DNA of 64,000 bases, from contig NZ_JAAGUY010000003.1 in the NCBI RefSeq assembly GCF_010868145.1, positions 62,001-126,000 of the forward strand. The letters are read 5' to 3'. The stretch is from Nocardia cyriacigeorgica (GTDB taxonomy: Bacteria; Actinomycetota; Actinomycetes; Mycobacteriales; Mycobacteriaceae). The translations under genes were made by a program, and so were the position numbers. How positions within the stretch are numbered: position 1 is the first letter of the stretch; every line of letters starts with the position of its first letter. Shown here piece after piece: positions 18,493 to 27,039 of this stretch. Under the pieces are notes generated by a model. It saw only the letters and a program-made list of their open reading frames with translations. It did no database searches and was not told the DNA's origin.

Positions 18493-20280
18493 ATGTCGAC
18501 TCGCCTGTTCCTCGTGCTGTTCGTCGCCGCGCTCGCGGTTGCCGCAACGGGCTGTGCGGCGGGCCCACAGGGGCCGATCACCGCCGCCGACGCGTTCGTC
18601 AGCGCCTTCGCCGGACATGACGTCGAGTCCGCGTCCGAGCGGACAAGCCAGCCCGAACGGGCAAGGCAGGCACTGACTTCGGCATGGACCGGGTTGCAGG
18701 CCGAGCAGCTGAAGGCGCATACCGGCGCTGCCCGCGTCGCCGGTGACACCGCAACCGTCGACTACACCTACGAATGGGTGCTTCCGAAGAACCGGGTGTG
18801 GACCTACTCCGGAAAGCTGCAGATGGGCCGCACCGACGGTCGGTGGACGGTGCGCTGGACCTCGTCGAATATTCATCCCGAACTCGGCGACACCCAGGAG
18901 ATGGTGCTGCGGTCGGAGCCGGCGCCGCGCGCCAGGGTCAACGAACAGTCCGGCAGCGATGTCCTGGTCCCCGGCAAGGTGTCGCGGGTGACCTTCCGTG
19001 CCGCCGACGCGTCCGACCCCGGCTCGGTGGCAGGTGCGCTCTCGGCCGCGCTGATCCGCTTCGACAAGGAACTGACCGCGTCGGCGATCCTCGACTCGGC
19101 CCGCAGGGCACAGGGCGCCTACACCGTCGCCAAGCTCAGCGAGTTCGAATTCGACCAGGTCAGTATTGATCTCATCGGTCTGCCCGGCGTGACACTTACC
19201 CAGGAATGGGATCTGGTGCCCACCGAACGTGGCTTCGCTCCCGATCTGATGACGCAGGTCAGGCAGACGGTGATCGACGAGGTCGACGGCAAGGCGGGCT
19301 GGAGTGTGGTCCTGGAGAACGCCAATGGCGCCGAGACCGGGGTGTTGACCGAGGTGGCCGCGCAGCCTGCGCCGTCGTTCTCGCTCAGCGTCGACCGCAA
19401 TGTGCAGAACGCCGCGCAGCATGCGGTGTCGCTGCGCACAGAGCAGACCATGATGGTGGTGATCGAGCCGTCGACCGGTGCGATCGTCGCGGTGGCGCAG
19501 AACGAGGCCGCCGACCGCGACGGACCGGTCGCGACCATCGGCCAGTATCCGCCGGGTTCGGTCTTCAAGACCGTCACCGCGGCGGCGGCGATGACCGAGG
19601 ACCTCGCTTCTCCCGACACCGTCCTGCCGTGTCCGAGCCAGACCATTATCGGTGAGCGCACCATCCCGAACTACAACCACTTCACCGTGGGCAGTGTGCC
19701 GATGGCGACCGCCTATGAACGCTCGTGCAACACCACGTTCGCCACTCTGGCCAGCAAGCTGTCGGCGGACGCACTGCACGATATGGCGGCCGCCTTCGGG
19801 ATCGGACCGGTCTACTCGGTGGCGGGGCTGCCAACGGCGTCGGGTTCGGTGCCACCCGCCGACGACGAGGTCCAGCGTGCCGAGGACGGTATCGGGCAGG
19901 GTCGGGTGGTGGTCAGCCCGTTCGCGATGGCGCTCGTGGCCGCGACGGTGGCACACGGGGCAGTGCCGGTGCCTTATCTGATCGCGGGGCGCGCAACCAC
20001 CGTGGACGGGGACCGGCCCGACATCGAGCCGGCCGTGATCGACGGTCTGCGGACGATGATGCGCAAGGTGGTCACCGGCGGCACCGCGGGCCGAATCGCC
20101 GACCAAGGCGAGGTGTACGGCAAGACCGGTGAGGCCGAGGTCGACGGCGGTTCACACTCGTGGTTCGTCGGCTACCGCGGCGGCCTCGCCTTCGCGACGC
20201 TGCTGGTGAAGGGCGGAAGCTCCGACAACGCGGTGGCCGTCACCCGGGATATGTTCGCGGCGCTGCCGCCGGGCTACTGA
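18493..20280 (+). CDS. Penicillin-binding transpeptidase lipoprotein
   Basis: The 595-residue protein has a lipoprotein signal peptide with the acceptor Cys21 (AATGC), an NTF2-like MecA_N domain (about 28-140), a dimerisation/linker domain, and a C-terminal transpeptidase domain. All three penicillin-binding motifs are present: S356-VFK, S411-CN and K544-TG. It should act outside the membrane in peptidoglycan cross-linking or remodelling and bind beta-lactams. The start ATG at 18493 is placed by the signal peptide. It corresponds in position to Rv2864c. The 3' end overlaps the convergent small gene by 41 bp. Confidence 0.93.
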   Translation: MSTRLFLVLFVAALAVAATGCAAGPQGPITAADAFVSAFAGHDVESASERTSQPERARQALTSAWTGLQAEQLKAHTGAARVAGDTATVDYTYEWVLPKNRVWTYSGKLQMGRTDGRWTVRWTSSNIHPELGDTQEMVLRSEPAPRARVNEQSGSDVLVPGKVSRVTFRAADASDPGSVAGALSAALIRFDKELTASAILDSARRAQGAYTVAKLSEFEFDQVSIDLIGLPGVTLTQEWDLVPTERGFAPDLMTQVRQTVIDEVDGKAGWSVVLENANGAETGVLTEVAAQPAPSFSLSVDRNVQNAAQHAVSLRTEQTMMVVIEPSTGAIVAVAQNEAADRDGPVATIGQYPPGSVFKTVTAAAAMTEDLASPDTVLPCPSQTIIGERTIPNYNHFTVGSVPMATAYERSCNTTFATLASKLSADALHDMAAAFGIGPVYSVAGLPTASGSVPPADDEVQRAEDGIGQGRVVVSPFAMALVAATVAHGAVPVPYLIAGRATTVDGDRPDIEPAVIDGLRTMMRKVVTGGTAGRIADQGEVYGKTGEAEVDGGSHSWFVGYRGGLAFATLLVKGGSSDNAVAVTRDMFAALPPGY

Positions 20281-20545
20281 GTGGTCGATCTTCGGCCGAC
20301 AGAGCGGAACGCAGTTGTACCGCTGCGGTGAGATAGGTGGCGGAGAAGAGCTGGGCCGTGGGGCCTGCGAAGACTGTCGCGTTCGGATAACTGTCGGGGG
20401 ATTCACGCGCCGGTTCTATCTCGCGGATGACGGCCGGGTGAACCGCGCCGCCGGAAGCCGAGGTGTCGGTGCCGATGATCTCGACGACCCCGGCGCCGCT
20501 CAAAATCATTCCGGCGGTGATGAGGACAAGGGTAGAACGCTTCAT
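20240..20545 (-). CDS. Small secreted hypothetical protein
   Basis: This 101-residue protein begins with a good signal peptide (MKRSTLVLITAGMILSGAG) preceded by a GAGGGAG ribosome-binding site, which fixes the ATG at 20545. The mature part lacks cysteines, is rich in alanine, serine and proline, and shows no domain I recognise. Its last 41 bp overlap the 3' end of the convergent PBP gene, so the two messages could pair. The general layout resembles the other short secreted gene at 3253-3537, but I see no sequence similarity between them. Confidence 0.65.
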   Translation of the reverse strand: MKRSTLVLITAGMILSGAGVVEIIGTDTSASGGAVHPAVIREIEPARESPDSYPNATVFAGPTAQLFSATYLTAAVQLRSALSAEDRPLSSPAAAPRTYPG

Positions 20546-20777
20546 GGCCGGCTCCCTCGAATCAGGGTGTGCGGGAAGAGCTCGTGCTGCAGCCTCGTTG
20601 CGGCAAGTGAATTCGCCAGAGAATGACTGGATGTTTGCTGTTAAGGCCAACCTATGCGTTAACCGCGGGCCGAGACAAGAAAAATGTGGCCGACCGTATA
20701 TCCGACCGGAAATCGTGACCCTAGCCACCGCCGATTCGTGACCATCCCGTTATCCGTGCGCGGAGTCTCGGAGTAGT

Positions 20778-21275
20778 TCAGGCGCGATACAACGTGGCTG
20801 CCAGATGGTGTTGCAGCGGTTCGCCCACCGCCGCCATCCGCAGCGTGTAGTCGATGACGTCGCCGGATTGTCGAATGGAGCGTCCGAGTGCGGTCACCGA
20901 TTTCGCGGTGCCGCTGAGCCCGATATTCGTCGACTCGAATTCGAAGCGGATTTCGCCGTCGACGACGGTAAGCGCGCCTTCGCATATTTCGGTGATACCC
21001 GTCGGGTGCGCCAGGATCAGCTCGACTCGATCCGGGCGCGGGCACCGCAGGTACCCGGTCTCGGCGTGTAGCGGGCGGTTGTCGTCGGTGGCGCGGGTGC
21101 GTTGCCGGTAGGTGAGGAATGGCCGGCCGATATGGCCGAAATGGATTTCCTCCAGGTAGTCGAACGATTCGATCGTCGGGTATTCACCGTGCCCGGTACC
21201 GCGCCAGGTGCCGAGCAACGGGGCCAGCGGTGCGATATCAGGATGGGGCGCGACAGGCGGCTGGGGTTCGACCAC
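20778..21275 (-). CDS. Nitrobindin-like heme-binding beta-barrel protein
   Basis: The 165-residue protein matches the THAP4/nitrobindin (DUF1794, FABP-like) family. It carries the GTWRGTGHGEYPTI signature near residue 22, alternating beta-strands, and a C-terminal HHLAATLYRA with a histidine that is the expected proximal heme ligand. Family members bind ferric heme, react with NO and isomerise peroxynitrite to nitrate. The start is a GTG at 21275. It is a single gene, divergent from the TIGR03118 lipoprotein gene, with an IdeR-like box between them. Confidence 0.85.
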   Translation of the reverse strand: MVEPQPPVAPHPDIAPLAPLLGTWRGTGHGEYPTIESFDYLEEIHFGHIGRPFLTYRQRTRATDDNRPLHAETGYLRCPRPDRVELILAHPTGITEICEGALTVVDGEIRFEFESTNIGLSGTAKSVTALGRSIRQSGDVIDYTLRMAAVGEPLQHHLAATLYRA

Positions 21276-21336
21276 GGCGGCCAGCTTAAACCCATGGCGG
21301 AAGCGATGTTTCCCGGCTCCCTTGTTTCTTACACGC

Positions 21337-21355
21337 TAAGGTGAGCCACGCCTGA
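21337..21355. promoter_or_regulatory. IdeR/DtxR-like iron box candidate
   Basis: TAAGGTGAGCCACGCCTGA matches the 19-bp DtxR/IdeR consensus TTAGGTTAGGCTAACCTAA at 12 of 19 positions, including both outer half-site cores (AGGT and CCT). It lies 34 bp before the ATG of the TIGR03118 lipoprotein gene. The match is only moderate, and no promoter hexamers could be assigned with confidence. Confidence 0.35.
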
Positions 21356-21389
21356 TGGGTGAGGGGCTGTGTTGTCGGAAGGGACAAGA

Positions 21390-22727
21390 ATGCTGTACGG
21401 ACACCGGGCCGATTCCGGTAACTGGCGCTCGCGCACCGCTCTGCTGCGCGTCTCGGCACTCGGTGCTGTGCTCGTGGTCGCCGCCGCCTGTTCGGACGCC
21501 GGCTCACGGCCCGATGACGTCGCGCTGGACGGCAACCGTTACGTACTGACCGCCCTGGCCGCGGGCGACGACGACGCGCACGCCGCCGTTACCGTCTCCG
21601 AACTGGTGAACGCATGGGGCTTCGCCGACCGGGCAGGCGGGCACTTCCTCGTCGGCGCGGGTGGTAAGGCCTTCGGCTTCCTCGGCGACGTCCGGTCGGC
21701 CGACAAGCCCGAGCTGCACACACTGTCACAGGATGGGTTTGTGGCGATGACGGTGCCCGGTGCCGATTCCGATACCTCGGACAAGAGTGCGGGCACAGTG
21801 ACCGGTGTCGTGGCGAATCCGGCGCCGCCGAACTCGGATGTGTTCGTGGTGCGTGATCAGCCCGTGCCGTTCGAGGGTCTGCCGCCGTTGCTGCTGACCG
21901 GGTCGGCGCGCAATATCATCGCCACCGATTCCGGCAAGATCTCCGCGTGGACGGATGTGGCGCCCGATGGGGCCGTTATCCGGCATGACGGTCCGGCGAA
22001 TCTGGTGTTCGACGGTTCCGCACAGCAGATGGCGTTCTACGGCATCGCGCTGGCGCCGTCGGGTGACACGCTGCTGGCCGCCGATTTCGGCGCCGAACCG
22101 CAGGTGCGCACGTTCGACAAGAACTGGCAACTGGTGGCGACCGCCGGATTCGCCAACCCGTTCGCCACCGGCGAGGCCGTCGACGCCGATAAGCCGGAAC
22201 TCGGTCGCACACCGGTGCCGGGTGATCTCGCGCCGTTCAACATCACCGTCGTCGGTGACCGCGTCTTCGTCTCCTATGCGGTGACCCGGCCCCATGCCGA
22301 TGACACCGAGAAGTTCGCGGTGGGCGAGCGCGAGGTTGTCGACGCCGACGGCTCTGCCGCTGACGAGCCGGCCAAGGGCAAAGTCGCCGAGTTCGCCGCC
22401 GACGGCACCCTGGTCCGCATCCTCGATGACGGCGGCAGGCTCAATGCGCCATGGGCGGTGACGGTCACGCCGTCCACCTTCGGCCCGCTCAGTGGCAAGT
22501 TGCTGATCGGCAATACCGGGGGAGCGGGCCGCATCCTGGCCTACGACGACACCACCGGGAAGTTCGTCGACTATGTGCGCGACACCGCGGGCGCCCCGCT
22601 CTCGGTGCCGGGCCTGCGTGGGCTGGAATTCGGCAACGGTGCTTCCCTCGGCGACTCCGACGCGCTGTATCTGACGGCGGCGCCGACGCCCGAAACGGCG
22701 CACTTCTCCAGCGTTCGCCTCAAGTGA
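21390..22727 (+). CDS. TIGR03118 family lipoprotein
   Basis: The 445-residue protein has a lipoprotein signal with the acceptor Cys34 (VAAAC) after a basic N-terminus, then a repetitive beta-rich domain with blades such as NAWGFADRAGGHFLV, FYGIALAPSGDTLLAADF and LNAPWAVTVTPSTFG. These match the TIGR03118 family, whose function is unknown but whose architecture suggests an NHL/beta-propeller protein at the cell surface. The ATG at 21390 is chosen because GGAAGGGA lies at the correct distance. The IdeR-like box upstream hints at iron control. A convergent terminator follows the stop. Confidence 0.87.
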   Translation: MLYGHRADSGNWRSRTALLRVSALGAVLVVAAACSDAGSRPDDVALDGNRYVLTALAAGDDDAHAAVTVSELVNAWGFADRAGGHFLVGAGGKAFGFLGDVRSADKPELHTLSQDGFVAMTVPGADSDTSDKSAGTVTGVVANPAPPNSDVFVVRDQPVPFEGLPPLLLTGSARNIIATDSGKISAWTDVAPDGAVIRHDGPANLVFDGSAQQMAFYGIALAPSGDTLLAADFGAEPQVRTFDKNWQLVATAGFANPFATGEAVDADKPELGRTPVPGDLAPFNITVVGDRVFVSYAVTRPHADDTEKFAVGEREVVDADGSAADEPAKGKVAEFAADGTLVRILDDGGRLNAPWAVTVTPSTFGPLSGKLLIGNTGGAGRILAYDDTTGKFVDYVRDTAGAPLSVPGLRGLEFGNGASLGDSDALYLTAAPTPETAHFSSVRLK

Positions 22728-22735
22728 TCCGGTGA

Positions 22736-22771
22736 ACTCGCCGGAACGCGCTCACGGGCCGTCCGGCGAGT
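22736..22771. terminator. Inverted repeat between convergent genes
   Basis: ACTCGCCGGA (22736-22745) and TCCGGCGAGT (22762-22771) form a perfect 10-bp stem with a 16-nt loop between the TIGR03118 stop and the end of the HxlR gene, overlapping its last codons. It probably works as a bidirectional terminator, although there is no T-run. Confidence 0.55.
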
Positions 22772-23105
22772 CGGGTGCCGTCGGTGTCCAGCGTTCGGAC
22801 CATGTCCACAGCGGTTCGAGTGCTTCGCAGAGTTCGGTGCCCGCTGTGGTGAGCTCGTAGCTCTTGTCGGTGTTCTTGGTGACCAGGCCCGCGGTCTGCA
22901 GGTGCTGTAAGCGTGTGGACAACATGCTCGACGAGCAGTTGCCCATGCGCCGGCGCAGCTCGAGGAAGCCGATCCTGCCCGGTTCCAGTTCCCAGATCGC
23001 GCGCAGCACCCAGCGCTGTCCGAGTAGATCCATCGCCGCCAGTATCGGCGCGTGGGTGGGGTCGTGCTGTCCACGCGACGGCGTCGGCTCACTTGCGCTT
23101 CTCAT
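22752..23105 (-). CDS. HxlR family transcriptional regulator
   Basis: The 117-residue protein is a winged-helix HxlR (DUF24) regulator: the LGQRWVLRAIWEL, FLELRRRMGNCSSSMLSTRLQHLQTAGLV and YELTTAG segments cover the whole domain (about 20-105). One cysteine in the recognition-helix region (NCSSSM) might sense thiol-reactive compounds, as in some family members (inference). It is divergent from the SDR gene, with a palindrome over its own start, which suggests autorepression and control of the SDR gene. Confidence 0.9.
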   Translation of the reverse strand: MRSASEPTPSRGQHDPTHAPILAAMDLLGQRWVLRAIWELEPGRIGFLELRRRMGNCSSSMLSTRLQHLQTAGLVTKNTDKSYELTTAGTELCEALEPLWTWSERWTPTAPDSPDGP

Positions 23106-23131
23106 TTAGAACCACCATAGTGATTCTAAAT
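23104..23131. promoter_or_regulatory. Palindromic operator in the HxlR/SDR intergenic region
   Basis: ATTTAGAA (23104-23111) and TTCTAAAT (23124-23131) form a perfect 8-bp inverted repeat with a 12-bp spacer. It covers the HxlR start codon and lies 45 bp before the SDR gene. The AT-rich half-sites stand out from the GC-rich background. Size and location fit a dimeric HxlR-type winged-helix regulator. Confidence 0.7.
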
Positions 23132-23176
23132 CAGAAGCATGGTGCCGGGTGCGGCATGGACGGGAAGGCGTGCCGG

Positions 23177-23968
23177 ATGGGCGAATCCGAGGCGAAGGCA
23201 GCATCGGAGGCGAAGGGAGCGCGGCGCACGGTCGTGATCACGGGCGCATCCCGCGGCATCGGTGCCGAGACGGCCCGGGTGCTTGCGGCAGGTGATGACC
23301 ACGTCGTCATCAACTACCGCGAGAAGCGCAAACGCGCCGAGACGCTCGCGACCGAGATCATCGCGGCCGGCGGCACCGCATCCATCGCCGGCGCCGATAT
23401 CTGCGACGCGGCTTCCACCCAGGCCCTGATCGACGAGGTGACCGAGCGTCACGGACAGCTGGACGTGCTGGTGCTCAACGCGTCGGGCGGGCTGGAACGA
23501 GGCGCCGCACCGGATTACGCGATGACGATCAACCGGGATGCGCAGGTGCGATTGGTGCGACTGGCCCTGCCACATATGCCTGCCGGGGCTCGCATCGTCT
23601 TCGTCACCAGCCACCAGGCGCACTTTCACGGGCGCAAACCGGTACCCGCCGACTACGAGCCCATCGCGGCGAGCAAACGCGCCGGCGAAGACGCCTTGCG
23701 TGCGATGATCCCGGAACTGGCCGAGCGCGGTATCCGGGTGCTCATCGTGTCCGGTGACATGATCGACGGCACCATCATCGTGCGGCTGCTGGAACGGCGT
23801 GACCCGGAGGCGGGCACGGCGCGCCGTGACCAAGCCGAGCTGCCGACGATCGGCGAGTTCGCCGCCGCGGTGGCCGCGGCCGCGTCGAGTGATGCGGAGT
23901 CCGGCACGACCACCTACGTCGGGGGACCGGACTATCTCGCCGGTGCATCCTCGAGTGTTTCGGCCTGA
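23177..23968 (+). CDS. Atypical short-chain dehydrogenase/reductase
   Basis: The 263-residue protein has the SDR Rossmann fold with the cofactor motif TGASRGIG, a NYREKRKRAE segment whose basic residues suggest NADP(H), and an LVLNASGG strand. The active site is unusual: the canonical YxxxK tyrosine position is isoleucine (YEPIAASK), with a tyrosine three residues earlier. A serine is present at the end of the preceding strand (FVTS). Substrate and activity are unknown. The ATG at 23177 has GGAAGG at a good distance; an ATG at 23156 is the alternative. It is controlled, by position, by the divergent HxlR regulator. Confidence 0.87.
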   Translation: MGESEAKAASEAKGARRTVVITGASRGIGAETARVLAAGDDHVVINYREKRKRAETLATEIIAAGGTASIAGADICDAASTQALIDEVTERHGQLDVLVLNASGGLERGAAPDYAMTINRDAQVRLVRLALPHMPAGARIVFVTSHQAHFHGRKPVPADYEPIAASKRAGEDALRAMIPELAERGIRVLIVSGDMIDGTIIVRLLERRDPEAGTARRDQAELPTIGEFAAAVAAAASSDAESGTTTYVGGPDYLAGASSSVSA

Positions 23969-24150
23969 ATCCGCTGCCGAAAGCAGGCGTTTCGGGCGCC
24001 TCGCCGGTCGGTGACACCGAGAGTTGCGGAAAACGGTGACGGCTGCCGGGAAGTGGTGGACGCTATCGGGGTGAACGGTGCACCGAGTCCGAGGCGGCGG
24101 CGACAGCCGGAGCCTCGGTCCCTAGTGCGCCGGGGACGTGCGGCGGCGAG

Positions 24151-24585
24151 GTGGTACCGGTGATTCCGAGCAAGGAGCTGGTGCTCGCCGCGTGCCGTGG
24201 TCTGCCGCACGCCGATCATCCGATGCTGGATGCCGCCGGTGAGCTGACCCAGCTGCACGAGCTGCGGGAGCGCACCCCGGTCAGCGCCCTGGCCAAGGTG
24301 GATCGGCGGCGCGGACAGCTGGTCCGCGCGATCGATCGGTGGGTGACGCTGGCGACGCCGATACCGCACGGATCGGCGCGGATGCACACCGAAACGGTCG
24401 GCAGCATCGTCGACCGGATGGCGCAGCTGACTGTGCACGCCTTCGTGGCCTCCGCGCATGCGCCGGACACCGTCTATTACGACGCGTGGGTGCGGTTACA
24501 CGAAGTCGCCGACACCTATCAGGACCTCATCGTGGAATTGCGGGTCGGCAACCGCAGGCTCCCCGACGCCGCAGGGGAGTGGTGA
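24151..24585 (+). CDS. DUF4254 domain protein (first paralogue)
   Basis: The 144-residue, mostly alpha-helical protein fits DUF4254, an actinobacterial family without known function. Conserved features are a central HELRERTP segment, the MHTETVGSIVDRMAQL helix and a C-terminal WVRLHEVADTYQDLIVELRVGNRRLP stretch. A paralogue at 34758-35201 shares the HTESLGAVIDRMA and LAELVDGYTDLI segments. The start may be GTG 24151 or GTG 24160. It is convergent with the ImmA/IrrE-like gene. Both strands end within 17 bp of each other. Confidence 0.82.
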   Translation: MVPVIPSKELVLAACRGLPHADHPMLDAAGELTQLHELRERTPVSALAKVDRRRGQLVRAIDRWVTLATPIPHGSARMHTETVGSIVDRMAQLTVHAFVASAHAPDTVYYDAWVRLHEVADTYQDLIVELRVGNRRLPDAAGEW

Positions 24586-24601
24586 GCGGGCGCAGCCGGT
24601 T

Positions 24602-25099
24602 TCAGCGCCCGCGGCCGAACAGACGGAACGAGCGCACTTTGCGGCGCGGCAGCGTTGCGTAGACCATGGTCATCTCCGCGAAGACACCGGCGTCGCGTTC
24701 ACGTTCGTCGCCGAAATCGTCGCGGCCGAGCACATGGGCGACCGATCCGGGCGACATCGACGACAGCACCGAGGCCAATGTGGGGGACAATTCCGCCGCG
24801 GGTGTGTCGAGATTGCCGTGTCCGAGCAGCATATGGCCGACGGCGTGCAACACGATGTGCTCGGTGTTGCGGCCGGACGCCGCCGCGTCGTAGACGATGA
24901 TGTCGTCGTATTTGCGCGCGATCCACAACCCATTGCCGCCGCAGCCGATCTCGGCCAGCACCGACCGATGGACGGGTTGCAGCGACAGCGGCCTGCTCCG
25001 GTAGGCGGCCACCTGAGCGAGGTAGGCGTTCAGGTCCCACGGGTGCGGTAGCGGTACCGTCCGCGCCGCCTCACCCAACCGGGCTTCCATGCTGTTCAT
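24602..25099 (-). CDS. ImmA/IrrE-like protein with degenerate HExxH motif
   Basis: The 165-residue protein resembles the ImmA/IrrE metallopeptidase fold: an IVYDAA strand is followed by EHIVLHAVGHMLLGH and a downstream ERERDAGVFAEM helix at the position of the third zinc ligand. The zinc motif reads His85-Ala-Val-Gly-His89, so the catalytic glutamate of HExxH is missing. It may therefore be a zinc-binding but inactive sensor or adaptor. No XRE-type partner is adjacent; the nearest gene encodes a DUF4254 protein. The ATG at 25099 or 25090 could be used. Confidence 0.7.
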   Translation of the reverse strand: MNSMEARLGEAARTVPLPHPWDLNAYLAQVAAYRSRPLSLQPVHRSVLAEIGCGGNGLWIARKYDDIIVYDAAASGRNTEHIVLHAVGHMLLGHGNLDTPAAELSPTLASVLSSMSPGSVAHVLGRDDFGDERERDAGVFAEMTMVYATLPRRKVRSFRLFGRGR

Positions 25100-25390
25100 C
25101 GACGGACACGTTACCGACCCGGACTTGTCTCGTCACTTTCGTGACCGGGCCCGCGACATATCGGCCGCACCGAGCGTCGTCGTCGAAACCGCTGGGCAGA
25201 GGCCGATTTCGCGTCGCCGACCGGGTGCTCTGGCGCTCCGTCGCCGACGGGCCCACCCACAACGGTCGACCACTTGGTGTGGGCTTTCACACGCCGCACC
25301 AGGTGGGGCACGCACATGCCGTGACCGCGATGTGATGGTCTCGCGCGTCCGAACGGAGGACGATGAGCGAGTGTCGAGCTCAGGACCGAG

Positions 25391-26209
25391 GTGGTGAGCG
25401 CGCCGGTCGGCGACCGGCGCGCGGTGCGTGCGGGTACCGCGCGGCAGTGGTGGGTGCTCACCCGGCGATTGATCCGGCCGTCCTGGCGTAATGGCGAATT
25501 GCTGACCGCGGTGCTGGCGCCGACGGTGTTCACGCTGGGGTTCTATGTCCCGCTGAATCTGGTGATGAGCTTCTATGGTCACGGGCTCAGCAGTTACGCG
25601 CAGTTCCTGATGCCGATGATCGTGATGCAGTCGGTGGCGTTCTGCGCGGGCTCGGCCGCTCTGCGGGCCGCCACCGACGCCCGAGACGGGTTGGACGCGC
25701 GATTCGGTTCGATGCCGATCGCCGCGACCGCACCGCTGGCCGCACGCATGTCCGCGGCGCTGTTCCGGACCGCGGTGTCGCTGGCCGCCGCCGTCGTGTG
25801 CGGCACGGTGATCGGATTCCGGTTCTACGGCAGTTGGTGGCATACCGCGGGTTTCCTCACGTTGTCGTTACTGATCGCGGCCGCTTTCGCGCTGGGGGCG
25901 GACTGGCTCGGCCGGTTGACGCGCAACCCCGAGGCGACCACCCAGTTCCTGGTACTGCCGCAACTGATCCTCGGCATGGTGTCCACCGGATTCGCGCCGG
26001 CCGACCAATTCCCGTCCTGGATCCAGGGTTTCGCGACCTACCAGCCGATTTCCCGGTTCATCGACGCCCTGCGGGCACTCGCGGGCGACTCGACGGGCAA
26101 TGCGGGTGCGGTGGACTGGCCGATCATGGGACCGGCCTTGGCCTGGGTATTCGGGCTGATGCTGGTGTTCGGCGGCCTGGCCGTGGCGGAATCGGTGCGC
26201 AGACGATGA
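25391..26209 (+). CDS. ABC-2 type transporter permease
   Basis: The 272-residue protein has six predicted transmembrane helices and the organisation of DrrB/ABC-2 permeases, with a conserved C-terminal QPISRFIDALRAL segment next to the membrane. Such permeases export drugs or lipids with a cognate ATPase. The GTG at 25391 (or 25394) opens the gene, and the stop overlaps the next permease start by 4 bp. No ATP-binding subunit occurs on either side, so the partner must be encoded elsewhere or missing. The 291 bp before it contain nothing I can identify. Confidence 0.85.
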   Translation: MVSAPVGDRRAVRAGTARQWWVLTRRLIRPSWRNGELLTAVLAPTVFTLGFYVPLNLVMSFYGHGLSSYAQFLMPMIVMQSVAFCAGSAALRAATDARDGLDARFGSMPIAATAPLAARMSAALFRTAVSLAAAVVCGTVIGFRFYGSWWHTAGFLTLSLLIAAAFALGADWLGRLTRNPEATTQFLVLPQLILGMVSTGFAPADQFPSWIQGFATYQPISRFIDALRALAGDSTGNAGAVDWPIMGPALAWVFGLMLVFGGLAVAESVRRR

Positions 26210-27039
26210 CCACGGCGACACCGAGGGCCACGCGAGTGCATGAGCTGCCCGCGGTCACCGGCACGACCGAATCCCTGCGCCGGGTGGTGCCGCAAACCCT
26301 CATCCAGACCAAACGACTGTTGCTGCGCTGGTGGCGGGACCCACTGACGCTCATGCAGTCGCTGCTGTTCCCGGCCCTGCTACTGGTGATGCTGCAGACC
26401 GTGCTCGGCCGGCAGATCACCGCGTTCTCCGGCGCCAGCGCGCTCTACGGTTCGGTGCCGATGGTGGCATTGGTCGGAGTGATGTCGGGTTCGCTGGCCG
26501 GTGCGATCACCCTCGGCAGGGAACGCGACGCGGGGCTGCTGGCGCGGTTCTGGGTGCTGCCGGTGCATCGTGCCTCCGGATTGGCGGCACGGATCGTCGC
26601 CGAGGGTGTGCGCATCCTGACCTGCACGGTGGTGCTTTTCGCCGTCGGTGTGGTGCTCGGTTTCCGGTTCGAGCAGGGGTTCGCGGCGGCGGTGGCGCTG
26701 CTGATGGTGCCGTTGTTGTTCGGACTCGCCTTCGCGACAGCGGTCACCACCGTCGCGGTGTTCGGCGCGAGAGCAGCCGTGGTCGAGGCGATTTCACTGG
26801 GTTCGTCGATGATGATGTTCTTCAGCACGGGTTTCGTGCCGCTTGCCGCGTATCCGGGATGGGCGCGCCCGATCGTCGAACATCAGCCGATGAGCCATGC
26901 CATCAACGCCATGCGCGGGCTGTCGCTTGGCGGGCCGGTCCGCGAACCGCTGCTGGCGACACTGGCCTGGTCGGTGGGCGCGATCGTGGTATTCGCCGTC
27001 CCGGCGGCCATCGGCTACCGCCGCGCCAGCAGGCGTTAG
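26206..27039 (+). CDS. ABC-2 type transporter permease (DrrC-like)
   Basis: This 277-residue membrane protein is the second subunit of the pair. A hydrophilic N-terminal segment of about 30 residues is followed by six transmembrane helices, a TLGRERDAGLLARFWVLPVHR cytoplasmic loop and a HQPMSHAINAMRGL segment, all typical of DrrC-like permeases. The ATG at 26206 overlaps the preceding stop, giving coupled, probably equimolar synthesis. The 3' end overlaps the convergent XRE gene by 4 bp. The substrate is unknown. Confidence 0.87.
   Translation: MTTATPRATRVHELPAVTGTTESLRRVVPQTLIQTKRLLLRWWRDPLTLMQSLLFPALLLVMLQTVLGRQITAFSGASALYGSVPMVALVGVMSGSLAGAITLGRERDAGLLARFWVLPVHRASGLAARIVAEGVRILTCTVVLFAVGVVLGFRFEQGFAAAVALLMVPLLFGLAFATAVTTVAVFGARAAVVEAISLGSSMMMFFSTGFVPLAAYPGWARPIVEHQPMSHAINAMRGLSLGGPVREPLLATLAWSVGAIVVFAVPAAIGYRRASRR

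Noticed and set aside
17821..20106. 761-codon antisense open frame across the GNAT and PBP genes
   Set aside because: The codon pattern mirrors the sense genes, with no domain; high-GC shadow.
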